Assembly (NCBI GenBank): GCA_964633975.1
Contig: CAZWKX010000006.1
Span: forward strand, 3,441-67,440
Direction of reading: 5' to 3'
DNA length: 64,000 bases
Source of the DNA: CAZWKX01 sp964633975
Lineage (GTDB): Bacteria; Actinomycetota; Acidimicrobiia; Spongiisociales; UBA11373
The notes beneath the pieces were generated by a model, which did not search any database, was not told the DNA's origin, and was given only the letters and a program-made list of their open reading frames with translations. The translations under genes were made by a program, and so were the position numbers. Numbering within the stretch: position 1 is the first letter of the stretch; every line of letters begins with the position of its first letter. Shown in pieces: positions 17,239-25,443 of this stretch.

Positions 17239-18339
17239 TCAAAACGATTCGCGCCACCGGTCGACCCGTGTGGAGAAGCGCTCGACGGCATCGGCGTCGA
17301 CCTCGAAGCCGAGACCGGGGCGATCCGACAGCTCGATGGCGCCTTCCTCAACGGTCCATGGATCGCGGAGCAGGTCGGTGGTAAAGAACCGGCGGGGCGG
17401 TGCCAGGTCGGCTGGGGCGGTGGTCCCGGGCAGCGTCGCCGCCGCCAGGGCCCCGGCGCGTCCGATGCCGCTCTCCAGCATGCCGCCGACCCAGGCGCCG
17501 GCACCTGCCGCCGCGGCGATCTCCAGCACTTGGCGGCTGGCCCGAAACCCGCCGAGCCGCGCCGGTTTCACCGCGACCATTGAGCATGCGCCTGCTTCCA
17601 GGGCCCTTTGCGCCGCTTGGGGGCTGATGATCGACTCGTCGAGGCAGATCGGCGTCTCGATACGCGCGGCAAGCTCTGCACTGGTCTCGGTGTTGTCGGG
17701 ATCAAACGGCTGCTCGATGAAACACAGGCCCAGGTCATCGATTCTTTCCAGGGCGGGGATATCGGCGCTGGAGAAAGCGCCGTTGGCGTCGATGGCGAGA
17801 TCGGCGCCTGCGATCTCGGCGGCGACGGCCCGCACCAGGTCCAGGTGGGTCGGCGAAGTCACCTTGAGTTTCACCCGGCGATACCCGGCGGCAGCCGCGT
17901 CGACGGCGGCCGCAAGCACCTCGTCGGTGGATCCGAAGGGAACCACCGCACCGATGGGAATCCTGGGGTCCCGCCCACCGAGGCGCTTCCACACCTGGAG
18001 GCCGGCGATGTACCCGGCCAGATCGAGATACGCACACTCCACGGCGAATCGAGCCGATGGCGACGGGATACCGTCGAGAACCGAGTCGAGCCGGTGATCG
18101 TCAGGCACGGAGAGGCCGAGAATCTGATCGGCCGCCTCGGCAAGGGAGCCGCCGGCGGCAGCGTAGGTGTCGGCGCCGTAGCCGGGGATGGGCCCGCACT
18201 CGCCCCATCCTTCGGCACCGCCGGCGCCCAGGCGCACAAGCGCGAGCCGTCGCTCTCTTATCTCTGTGGCGGCCGACCGGAAGGGATTATGCAAGGGGAC
18301 CACGACCTGCCGGATCTCCACCGCGTCGATCAACGTCAT
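17239..18339 (-). CDS. menC: o-Succinylbenzoate synthase (enolase superfamily)
   Basis: 366 residues. The protein shows the muconate-lactonising subgroup pattern: VKLKV (KxK base), DANGAF, IEQPF and LDES (three metal ligands), and AVKPARLGG with the second base, followed by GGMLESGIGRAGALAAATLP, which is typical of MenC. MenC dehydrates SHCHC in menaquinone synthesis. N-succinylamino-acid racemase is a close relative and cannot be excluded; no other men gene is nearby. There is no Shine-Dalgarno; TACCAT sits 6 nt before the ATG, as at other likely leaderless genes here. Confidence 0.82.
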   Translation of the reverse strand: MTLIDAVEIRQVVVPLHNPFRSAATEIRERRLALVRLGAGGAEGWGECGPIPGYGADTYAAAGGSLAEAADQILGLSVPDDHRLDSVLDGIPSPSARFAVECAYLDLAGYIAGLQVWKRLGGRDPRIPIGAVVPFGSTDEVLAAAVDAAAAGYRRVKLKVTSPTHLDLVRAVAAEIAGADLAIDANGAFSSADIPALERIDDLGLCFIEQPFDPDNTETSAELAARIETPICLDESIISPQAAQRALEAGACSMVAVKPARLGGFRASRQVLEIAAAAGAGAWVGGMLESGIGRAGALAAATLPGTTAPADLAPPRRFFTTDLLRDPWTVEEGAIELSDRPGLGFEVDADAVERFSTRVDRWRESF

Positions 18340-18345
18340 GGCCCG

Positions 18346-18351
18346 ATGGTA
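18346..18351 (-). promoter_or_regulatory. menC: -10-like TACCAT 6 nt before menC start
   Basis: TACCAT followed by exactly 6 nt and the ATG, with no Shine-Dalgarno; the same layout recurs at five other genes in the window. No clear -35. Confidence 0.45.
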
Positions 18352-18445
18352 CGCAGCCCGGAGCCGCTCGCACGGTGGCGCCGGACGCCGGAGCGCCGCG
18401 GCCGCCGTCGGGGTCGGCATACGCCCGCGGACGGCCGCCGGAGGT

Positions 18446-19702
18446 TCAGGTGACCCGGCCGTCTCCGTGGCCGAAGTTCCGATGGGCGCCGCTTTCCAGC
18501 GCCTCTCGGAGGGCATCGAGGGCGTCCCATGCCTCGGCGAAGGAGGTGTAAAGGGGAGCCAGCGCCATGCGGATGACGTTTGGAGGACGGAAATCCGCCA
18601 CCACCCCGCCCTCGGCTCGCAGCCAGCGGCTCAGTGAGAGCCCTTCGGGATGCACGAAAGAGAGGTGCGACCCGCGCCGCTCCGGCTCGCGAGGAGTCCC
18701 GAGTCCGACCCCAAGGGGGGCAAGCCAGGCATCGTAGAGCTGGAGCATCATTTCGGTGGCGGCGAGGCTCTTGCGCCTGATTCTCTCGATTCCCGCCTCA
18801 GCCGTCATATCGATGCCGATGGCGGCGGCCGACACCGCCAGGATGGGCGGCGAACCGACGAGGAAACGCTCGATTCCCGCGGCCGGACGGTACTCGGGCT
18901 CGAAGGCGAATTGGTCGCCGTGGCCGAACCAGCCCCAGATGGGCTGGCGAAGCATCTCCTGGAGTTCCCGTCGGACGAACAGGAACGCAGGAGCGCCCGG
19001 TCCTGCGTTCAAGTACTTGTAGGTACAGCCGACGGCGAGGTCGGAGCCGGCGCTGTGCAAGTCGATGGGGACCGCTCCCACCGAATGGCTGAGATCCCAC
19101 AAGGAGAGCGCTCCGACGCGCCGCGTCTCCTGGTTGATGGCGGCCATGTCGGCAAGGGCTCCCGACCGGTAGGCGACGTGGGAGAAGCTCACCAGCGCCA
19201 CTTCTTCGTCGAGCGCCGCGGCCACGTCGGATGCAGTTGGGCCCGCCACGGGATCGGAGTCGATGAGTCTCAGCTCCATGCCCCTCGCCGCGGCGATGCC
19301 CTCGAGCAGGTAGCGATCGGTGGGGAAGTTGCCGGCGTCCGTGGCGACGGCAGTCCTTCCGGGCATGGCGTCGAGAGTGGCAACGGCCAGCTTGTAGAGG
19401 TTGACGGAGGTCGAGTCGGAGAGGGTCACCTCGTCCGGTTCGGCGCCTATGAGGCCGGCCAGCTTGGCGCCGACACGCTGCGGGAGATCGATCCAGCGCT
19501 CCCAGGATTCGACCAGGCCGCAGCCCCACTCGCTGACGAGGGTGAGGAGCAGCTTCTCGACCGTCTCCTTCGGCAAGCGGCCCAGCGAATTGCCGTCCAT
19601 GTAGATGGGTCCCTGGTCGGCGAGCAGGAACCTGTCGCGAAAGGGAGCGAGGGCGTCGGCCCGGTCCAGGCTTTCGGCATCGGCTCGAGACGGAGGCTTC
19701 AT
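18446..19702 (-). CDS. kynU: Kynureninase
   Basis: 418 residues, a fold-type I PLP enzyme that cleaves kynurenine or 3-hydroxykynurenine to anthranilates and alanine. Diagnostic segments are IYMDGNSLGRLP near the start, the phosphate-site DSTSVNLYKL, WDLSHSVGAVPIDL, and the PLP-lysine segment GCTYKYLNAGPGAPAF with Lys229. The C-terminus keeps DFRPPNVIRMALAPLYTSF. It lies between metK and menC on the same strand with short gaps; no other kynurenine-pathway gene is present. Confidence 0.94.
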   Translation of the reverse strand: MKPPSRADAESLDRADALAPFRDRFLLADQGPIYMDGNSLGRLPKETVEKLLLTLVSEWGCGLVESWERWIDLPQRVGAKLAGLIGAEPDEVTLSDSTSVNLYKLAVATLDAMPGRTAVATDAGNFPTDRYLLEGIAAARGMELRLIDSDPVAGPTASDVAAALDEEVALVSFSHVAYRSGALADMAAINQETRRVGALSLWDLSHSVGAVPIDLHSAGSDLAVGCTYKYLNAGPGAPAFLFVRRELQEMLRQPIWGWFGHGDQFAFEPEYRPAAGIERFLVGSPPILAVSAAAIGIDMTAEAGIERIRRKSLAATEMMLQLYDAWLAPLGVGLGTPREPERRGSHLSFVHPEGLSLSRWLRAEGGVVADFRPPNVIRMALAPLYTSFAEAWDALDALREALESGAHRNFGHGDGRVT

Positions 19703-19766
19703 GTGGGATCCGGAAGGCGAGGCTCGTGGCGGTGGCCGCCCCACGGCGGAGTCGGCGCCGCGTTCG

Positions 19767-20972
19767 TCACGTCGAGTGCGACGAGCCGCCCGCGGCCGAA
19801 CGGAGCGCCTCGACCCGGTCGGTCCGCTCCCAGGAGAAGGTGCCCTCGCCTGCTTCACCCGGGGTGCGGCCAAAGTGGCCGTGGTACGAAGTCGGCTCGT
19901 AGATGGGCCGGAGCAGGCCGAGGTCGGCGATTATGCCCGAGGGCGTGAGCGGGAACACGTCTTTGACGGCACCCTCGATGGTCGCTTCGTCGATGTTGTG
20001 CGTGCCGTGGCAGTCGACCGTCACCGAAGTGGGCTCGGGCATGCCGATGGCGTAGGAGAGGCGTACCTCGCACTCTTCGGCAAAACCTGCGGCGACGACG
20101 TTCTTGGCTATGTACCTGGCCATGTATGAGGCGGAGCGGTCGACCTTCGTGGCGTCCTTCCCCGAGAAGGAGCCGCCCCCGTGCCGGGCCCAGCCTCCGT
20201 AGGTGTCGACGATGATCTTGCGGCCGGTGAGCCCGGTGTCGGCGCCGGGTCCTCCCAGTTCGAAACGGCCGGTTGGATTGACCAGCACGGTGATGTCGTC
20301 GTTCCACCATTGGCCGAGAGTCGGCTTGAGGATGTGTTCGACCGCCGCGCTCTGCAGCTCGGCGGTGTGGTTGCTCCAGGAGGGGGCGTGCTGGGTGGAC
20401 AGAAGGACCGAATCGACGGCCACCGGCCTCCTGCCTTCGTAGAGGATGGTCACCTGCGACTTGGCGTCGGGGCGGAGATCGGGAATGAGGTCGTCGGTTC
20501 GGGCTTGGGCCTGGCGGGCCACGATGTGATGGGCCAGCAGGATGGGCAGCGGCATCAGCTCGGGGGTCTGATTGGTTGCGTGGCCGAACATCAGTCCTTG
20601 GTCGCCGGCTCCAAGCTCTCCGTCGGCGCGGCCGTCGACGCCGCGGGCTATGTCGAGAGACTGAGGCTGGATCAGGCTCTCATAGAGAGCTTCTTCGGCG
20701 TGGAAACCCTTGTCCCAAGAGTCGTAGCCGATGGCGGCAATCGTGCTGCGCACCACTCGTTCCAGGGCGGCCTCGTCGGGGATGGAGGAGCCCGAGATCT
20801 CCCCGGCTACAACGATGTGACGCCCGGTGACGAGGGTCTCACAGGCGACGCGGGCGTTGGCGTCGGCCTTGAGCACGGAATCGAGCACGGCGTCGGAGAC
20901 ACGGTCGGCGACCTTGTCCGGGTGGCCCATGGCTACGGACTCGGATGTGTAGCTGTGGAGCCGCGTCTGCAC
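19767..20972 (-). CDS. metK: S-adenosylmethionine synthetase
   Basis: 401 residues from GTG 20972, chosen because the family starts a few residues before TSESVAMGHPDK. The three MetK domains are intact: GHPDKVADRVSDAVLD, the GAGDQGLMFGHATN loop, and GGGSFSGKDATKVDRSASY with the phosphate-binding Lys. It makes SAM from methionine and ATP. The frame stays open upstream with no better start. The 136 bp between pntB and metK hold a long hairpin (21036-21084). Confidence 0.93.
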   Translation of the reverse strand: MQTRLHSYTSESVAMGHPDKVADRVSDAVLDSVLKADANARVACETLVTGRHIVVAGEISGSSIPDEAALERVVRSTIAAIGYDSWDKGFHAEEALYESLIQPQSLDIARGVDGRADGELGAGDQGLMFGHATNQTPELMPLPILLAHHIVARQAQARTDDLIPDLRPDAKSQVTILYEGRRPVAVDSVLLSTQHAPSWSNHTAELQSAAVEHILKPTLGQWWNDDITVLVNPTGRFELGGPGADTGLTGRKIIVDTYGGWARHGGGSFSGKDATKVDRSASYMARYIAKNVVAAGFAEECEVRLSYAIGMPEPTSVTVDCHGTHNIDEATIEGAVKDVFPLTPSGIIADLGLLRPIYEPTSYHGHFGRTPGEAGEGTFSWERTDRVEALRSAAGGSSHST

Positions 20973-21035
20973 CTGCTCCGCCTCTGTGTGTTCGGCGGCG
21001 AGGATAGCCGTGGCGCGGGGGACTCCGTCGCACCG

Positions 21036-21084
21036 GCCAGGCGGTCCACAAAACTCCGGGTGGATCTCCGAAGTGGAGCCTGGC
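21036..21084 (-). other. Long interrupted hairpin between pntB and metK
   Basis: GCCAGGC (21036-21042) pairs with GCCTGGC (21078-21084), and TCCAC (21045-21049) with GTGGA (21073-21077), leaving a 2-nt bulge. That gives a 12-bp stem with a 23-nt inner loop. Two more G-C pairs lie just outside. No T-tract follows on the minus strand, so it is either a metK leader element or a poor terminator of the pnt genes. It does not match a SAM riboswitch consensus I can recall. Confidence 0.5.
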
Positions 21085-21108
21085 TGGCCCGTCGCCGTCT
21101 CCACGGTC

Positions 21109-22476
21109 CTACACGGAGGCCAGGGCGGCATCGAGCTCCGTGAGTGCCGCCTTGGCATCGGCGAAGAGCATCAGGGTGCCGTCTCGGTAGAAGAGAGGGT
21201 TGTCGATGCCGGCAAACCCAGGGGAAAGACTGCGCTTGATGACGACCACGGTGGCAGCGCGGTCGACCTCGGCGATGGGCATGCCGTAGATGGGGCTGCT
21301 CGGATCGTCCCTGGCCGACGGGTTGACCACGTCGTTGGCGCCCACAACCAGCACGACATCGGTGCGCGGGAGCAGCGAGTTGGTGGCATCGAGGTCCAGA
21401 AGCTGCTCGTACGGCACGTCGGCTTCGGCCAGCAGCACGTTCATGTGACCGGGCATGCGGCCCGCCACAGGATGGATGCCGTATGCCACCTTCACCCCGC
21501 GCCGTTCCAGGCCGGCGGCCAGGTCGCGGAGGGCGTGCTGGGCCTGTGCCACGGCGAGGCCGTAGCCGGGGACGACCACTACCTGCGAGGCGTAGGCGAG
21601 GGCGATCGCGACGTCGTCGGCGGTGGTCCTGCGGACGATGCCGCCGGTGGTGACGGCGGCGGCGCCTTCGGTGCCGAAAGCACCGAAGAGCACGTTGGAG
21701 AGGGGCCGGTTCATGGCTCGGCACATCAGCGTGGTCAGGAAGACGCCGGATGCTCCGACCAGGGCGCCACCGATGATGAGGGCCGAGTTGTTGATGACGA
21801 ACCCGGTGCAGGCGGCGGCGAGCCCGGACATGGAGTTGAGCAGCGCGATGACCACCGGCATGTCGGCGCCGCCGATGGGTATGACCAGCAGTATGCCCAA
21901 GAACAGGGCGAGGCCGGCACCTCCCCAGAAGGGAACGATCTCATGGGTGGCCTGGGCCCAGGCGCCGATGCCGATCAACCCGCCGGTGAGCAGGAGGTTG
22001 ACTAGGCGCTGTCCCGGATAGGTGATCGGGGCGCCGCGCACGATGCCCTGGAGCTTGGCGTAGGCGACCAGGCTTCCGGTGAAGGTGACGGCGCCGATGG
22101 CGACCGAGAGGATGATCGTGAGCATGGTCTCGGTTCCGGCGGCCTGTCCGTCGGCCCGAATGAACTCGGCACCGGCGACAAGAGCCGATGCGATGCCCCC
22201 GAAGCCGTTGAACAGCGCCACCAGCTGCGGCATCGCCGTCATCTTCACCCTGACCGCCGCCACAACGCCGATGGCGGACCCCACGGCGATGCCCGCGGCG
22301 ATCACACTCCACGAGACGTCGCGTTCAACGAGGGTGACGACGACGGCGAGGAGCATGCCGCCGGCGGCGATGGTGTTGCCCGAGCGGGCGGTGCGAGGCG
22401 ACGAGAGCCGTCTCAGGCCGATGATGAAAGGGACCGCGGCCACCAGGTAGAGCAGGGCGCGCACGTTGGGGCTCAT
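21109..22476 (-). CDS. pntB: NAD(P) transhydrogenase subunit beta
   Basis: 455 residues. About nine N-terminal membrane segments form the proton-channel domain (dII). The soluble NADP(H)-binding dIII follows, with VPGYGLAVAQAQHAL, GIHPVAGRMPGHMNVLLAEA and VVGANDVVNP, all hallmark PntB motifs. The complex couples proton flow to hydride transfer from NADH to NADP+. The ATG overlaps the pntAB stop by 4 bp. Confidence 0.95.
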   Translation of the reverse strand: MSPNVRALLYLVAAVPFIIGLRRLSSPRTARSGNTIAAGGMLLAVVVTLVERDVSWSVIAAGIAVGSAIGVVAAVRVKMTAMPQLVALFNGFGGIASALVAGAEFIRADGQAAGTETMLTIILSVAIGAVTFTGSLVAYAKLQGIVRGAPITYPGQRLVNLLLTGGLIGIGAWAQATHEIVPFWGGAGLALFLGILLVIPIGGADMPVVIALLNSMSGLAAACTGFVINNSALIIGGALVGASGVFLTTLMCRAMNRPLSNVLFGAFGTEGAAAVTTGGIVRRTTADDVAIALAYASQVVVVPGYGLAVAQAQHALRDLAAGLERRGVKVAYGIHPVAGRMPGHMNVLLAEADVPYEQLLDLDATNSLLPRTDVVLVVGANDVVNPSARDDPSSPIYGMPIAEVDRAATVVVIKRSLSPGFAGIDNPLFYRDGTLMLFADAKAALTELDAALASV

Positions 22477-22781
22477 GCCTCCGGTTTCTCCTTGGCGCGG
22501 CGAGGCCTGTGGAACATGGCCAACATGCGGTCGGTCACCAGGAAGCCGCCCACCACGTTGATGGTGGCGGTGGCCACTGCGACAAAAGCGAGCACGGTGG
22601 CCAGGGTGTCGGAGCCGCCGCCCGTGGCGATGAGCGCACCGACGATCGTGATGCCCGAGATGGCGTTGGAGCCCGACATGAGCGGCGTGTGCAGGGTGGG
22701 TGGGACCTTGCTGATGACCTCGAAGCCGACGAAGGCGGCGAGCACGAAGGTGATGATCCCGACGACGACGGGGTCGAGCAT
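22473..22781 (-). CDS. pntAB: NAD(P) transhydrogenase subunit alpha, membrane part
   Basis: 102 residues with three hydrophobic segments and the conserved SKVPPTLHTPLMSGSNAISG motif of the alpha-subunit membrane domain. The alpha subunit is split into two genes here, as in Rhodospirillum, rather than fused as in E. coli. It overlaps pntB and abuts pntAA, so the three are one translational unit. Confidence 0.95.
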   Translation of the reverse strand: MLDPVVVGIITFVLAAFVGFEVISKVPPTLHTPLMSGSNAISGITIVGALIATGGGSDTLATVLAFVAVATATINVVGGFLVTDRMLAMFHRPRRAKEKPEA

Positions 22782-23899
22782 CAGGATGCCCCCTCGAGGG
22801 CCCGGCGCACCTCGTCGGAACGGATCTGGCCACCGGAGGTGATGCAGACGGCGGCGGCTATCTCGTCCTCAGGGTCGATGACCAGGCTTCCGGTGGAGGT
22901 GAGGTGCCGGATCAGCTCGGTGACGTTGCGGGCGTACATGTCGGAGGCGTGGCCGGAAGTGCGGCTGGGCAGGTCGGTGGGGCCGAGCACCTTGACGCCG
23001 CCCACATCGATCTCTTCTCCGGCGACGGTGATCTCGCAGTTGCCGCCCGTGGAGGCCGCCAGGTCGACGACGACGCTGCCCGGACGCATGGCCAGGATCA
23101 TCTGCCGCGTGATGAGCACGGGTGCGGCCCGCCCCGGCACCTGGGCCGTGGCGATGACTATGTCGGCGTTGGCAACCTGGTCGGCGAGTGCCGCCAGCTG
23201 GCGATCGCGCGTCTGCTCGGTGACCTCTTCGGCGTAGCCGTTGATGGTCTCGGCTTCTTCGGATAGAGGGCCTCCGACGAAGGTTGCGCCCAGGCTCCTC
23301 ACTTGTTCGGCCGCGGCCGGCCGAATGTCGTACCCGGCGACGACCGCCCCAAGGCGGCGGGCGGTGGCGATGGCCTGGAGGCCGGCGACGCCGGCGCCGA
23401 TGACCAGCACCCGAGCCGGGGGGATCGTGCCGGCGGCGGTCATGAGCATGGGCAGGAAGCGGGGAAGACGGCGGGCCGCCAACAGGACGGCCTCATAGCC
23501 GGCTGCGGTGGCCTGGCTGCTGAGGGCGTCCATGGCCTGGGCCTGTGTGCTCCGAGGCACCAGCTCCATGGCGATGGCGGTGACCCCCGCTTCGGCGAAG
23601 CGCCGCATCTCGCCGGGGCTCCCGAGTGGGTTCAGAAAGGCGATCACGGCCGCCGTTGGTGCCACGTCGTCGATCGTGACCGGCCCCACCGCAACGACGA
23701 GGTCGGCTCGGACCGGCTTGCCGTCTGTGATCTTGGCCCCGGCCGCGCCGAAGGCATCGTCGGTGTAACCGGCGCCGGCTCCGGCGCCGGACGGCACGAT
23801 GACCGAGTGGCCGTCGCTGATGAGCGAAGAGATGCTGCGGGGCACAAAAGCGACACGCTGCTCGCCGGGGCGCGATTCGCGGTGGACCCTGATGAGCAT
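22781..23899 (-). CDS. pntAA: NAD(P) transhydrogenase subunit alpha, soluble NAD-binding part
   Basis: 372 residues from ATG 23899 with GAAGGA upstream. It has the alanine-dehydrogenase/PNT fold: N-terminal RVAFVP region, Rossmann motif VLVIGAGVAGLQAIATARRLGA, and RPGSVVVDLAASTGGN. It binds NAD(H) at the cytoplasmic face of the complex. It lies 124 bp downstream of zwf on the same strand. Confidence 0.95.
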   Translation of the reverse strand: MLIRVHRESRPGEQRVAFVPRSISSLISDGHSVIVPSGAGAGAGYTDDAFGAAGAKITDGKPVRADLVVAVGPVTIDDVAPTAAVIAFLNPLGSPGEMRRFAEAGVTAIAMELVPRSTQAQAMDALSSQATAAGYEAVLLAARRLPRFLPMLMTAAGTIPPARVLVIGAGVAGLQAIATARRLGAVVAGYDIRPAAAEQVRSLGATFVGGPLSEEAETINGYAEEVTEQTRDRQLAALADQVANADIVIATAQVPGRAAPVLITRQMILAMRPGSVVVDLAASTGGNCEITVAGEEIDVGGVKVLGPTDLPSRTSGHASDMYARNVTELIRHLTSTGSLVIDPEDEIAAAVCITSGGQIRSDEVRRALEGAS

Positions 23900-24023
23900 G
23901 TTCCTTCGCAATCTACCGCCGACGGGGGAGCGGTGTGGCGCTAGGGCGGCGGGTGTGGTGCCGTCGTCGGCGCCTGCGGCCCGGTGATCCGCGGGCCGGG
24001 CGGCCAGCCCCAACGCCGAGGCT

Positions 24024-25443
24024 CTAGGAGCCCGTGGCCCAGTTTGGGGCGTCGCCGAGTAGATCCCGCGCCGCGGTCGGACCCCAGGATCCGGCCGGGT
24101 ACTCGTGAACGGGCAGCTCGGCATCGAGGATCGGCGCGAAGATGCGCCACGACTCCTCGACCCAGTCGCTGCGAACGAAATGGGTCTGGTCGCCTTCGAT
24201 GATGTCGCGCAGTAGGGCCTCGTAGGCCTCCGGAACCTCCCCGAACGCCTCGGCATAGTCGAAACGAAGCGGCACCGTGCGCAGCCGCGGAGTCTCGCCG
24301 GGCTCTTTGACCTCGATCTCCAGCCTGAAACCTTCATCGGGTTGGATGTTCAGGTACAGGACGTCCGAGTACTCGGGGCAGTCCTCGGCGATGCCGTGGA
24401 ACAGGCACACCGGGGGCGGCCGGAAGGCAACGGCAATCTGGGTGGTGCGTTCCGCCATGGCCTTGCCGGTGCGCAGGTAGAACGGCACGCCCTGCCAGCG
24501 CCAGTTGTCCACGAAGAGCTTCATGGCGGCGTACGTCGGCGTCGTCGAGTCGGCGTCGACGCCGTCGAGAGACCTGTAGGCCGGGATGCCCGCACCTGTG
24601 GTGTACTGACCGAGCACTGTGTCTTCCGGCCGGACGGGACGCATCGATCGCAGCACCTTGACCTTCTCGTCGCGGACTGTGGGGGCCTTCATAGAGATGG
24701 GCGGCTCCATGGCTACCAGGGTGAGCAGCTGGGCCAGGTGGCTCTGGATCATGTCGCGGACCGCTCCGGCTCCGTCGTAGTAGCCGCCGCGCCGGCCGAT
24801 GTCGATGGCCTCGGCCACGGTGATCTCCACCCGGTCGACGCGGTCGCGATTCCAGGAGGCCTCGAACAGGGGGTTGGCGAAGCGGAACACGAGCAGGTTC
24901 TGCACNNNNNNNNNNCAGGTAGTGGTCGATGCGGTACACCTGGGATTCTTCGAAGTACCGGTGCACCGTGTCGTTGAGCACACGGGCGCTTTCGGCATCG
25001 TGCCCGAACGGCTTCTCTACGACGAGGCGTGACCAGCCGGGGCTGTGCTGCAGTCCAGCTTTCCCCACGCCCTCTATGGTCTTGGGGAAGGTAGAAGGCG
25101 GGAGGGCGAGGTAGAGGACCCGGTTCCCGGGGAGTTCGTGCTGCTTCTCCACCTGGCCGATCCGCTCGGCCAGCTTTTCGTAGGCGGCCTCCCGCGGCTG
25201 CCGGTGGAAGTGCACTCTCTCATCACACCAGGCGTCGGCGTTGCCGTAGCCGGCGCGGGACAAAGCGTCTCTTGCATGGGCACGGAAACTTGCGTCATCC
25301 ATGTCTGACGACCCGACGCCGAGCAGCACCACCCTCGATTCGTGCACCAGGTGGTACAGCGCCGGGAGCAGCTTGCGTGAGGTGAGATCTCCGGTGGCGC
25401 CGAAGACGACAAACAGGTGCCTCTCCAGTGGCCTGCTCTTCAT
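24024..25443 (-). CDS. zwf: Glucose-6-phosphate dehydrogenase (interrupted by assembly gap)
   Basis: The N-terminal part (25443-24916, 176 codons) has the GATGDLTSRKLLPALY nucleotide site and ends in RIDHYL. The C-terminal part (24905-24024, 293 residues) resumes with VQNLLVFRFANPLFE. In this family the active-site text is RIDHYL-GKET-VQNL, so just four codons (12 nt) are missing at the 10-N gap. The apparent frame change is therefore an artefact of the placeholder length, and the true protein is about 473 residues. It makes 6-phosphogluconolactone and NADPH. Its ATG overlaps the gnd stop. Confidence 0.95.
24906..24915. other. Assembly gap of 10 Ns inside zwf
   Basis: Ten Ns. The flanking codons predict 12 real bases (Gly-Lys-Glu-Thr), so the gap is 2 nt short and should not be read as a frameshift. 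Confidence 0.95.

Noticed and set aside
20973..21108. SAM riboswitch upstream of metK
   Set aside because: A hairpin exists, but none of the SAM-I, SAM-II or SAM-IV core sequences could be recognised.
24024..25443. zwf as a frameshifted pseudogene or two genes
   Set aside because: The frame change coincides with the N gap and is explained by 12 missing bases in a conserved motif.
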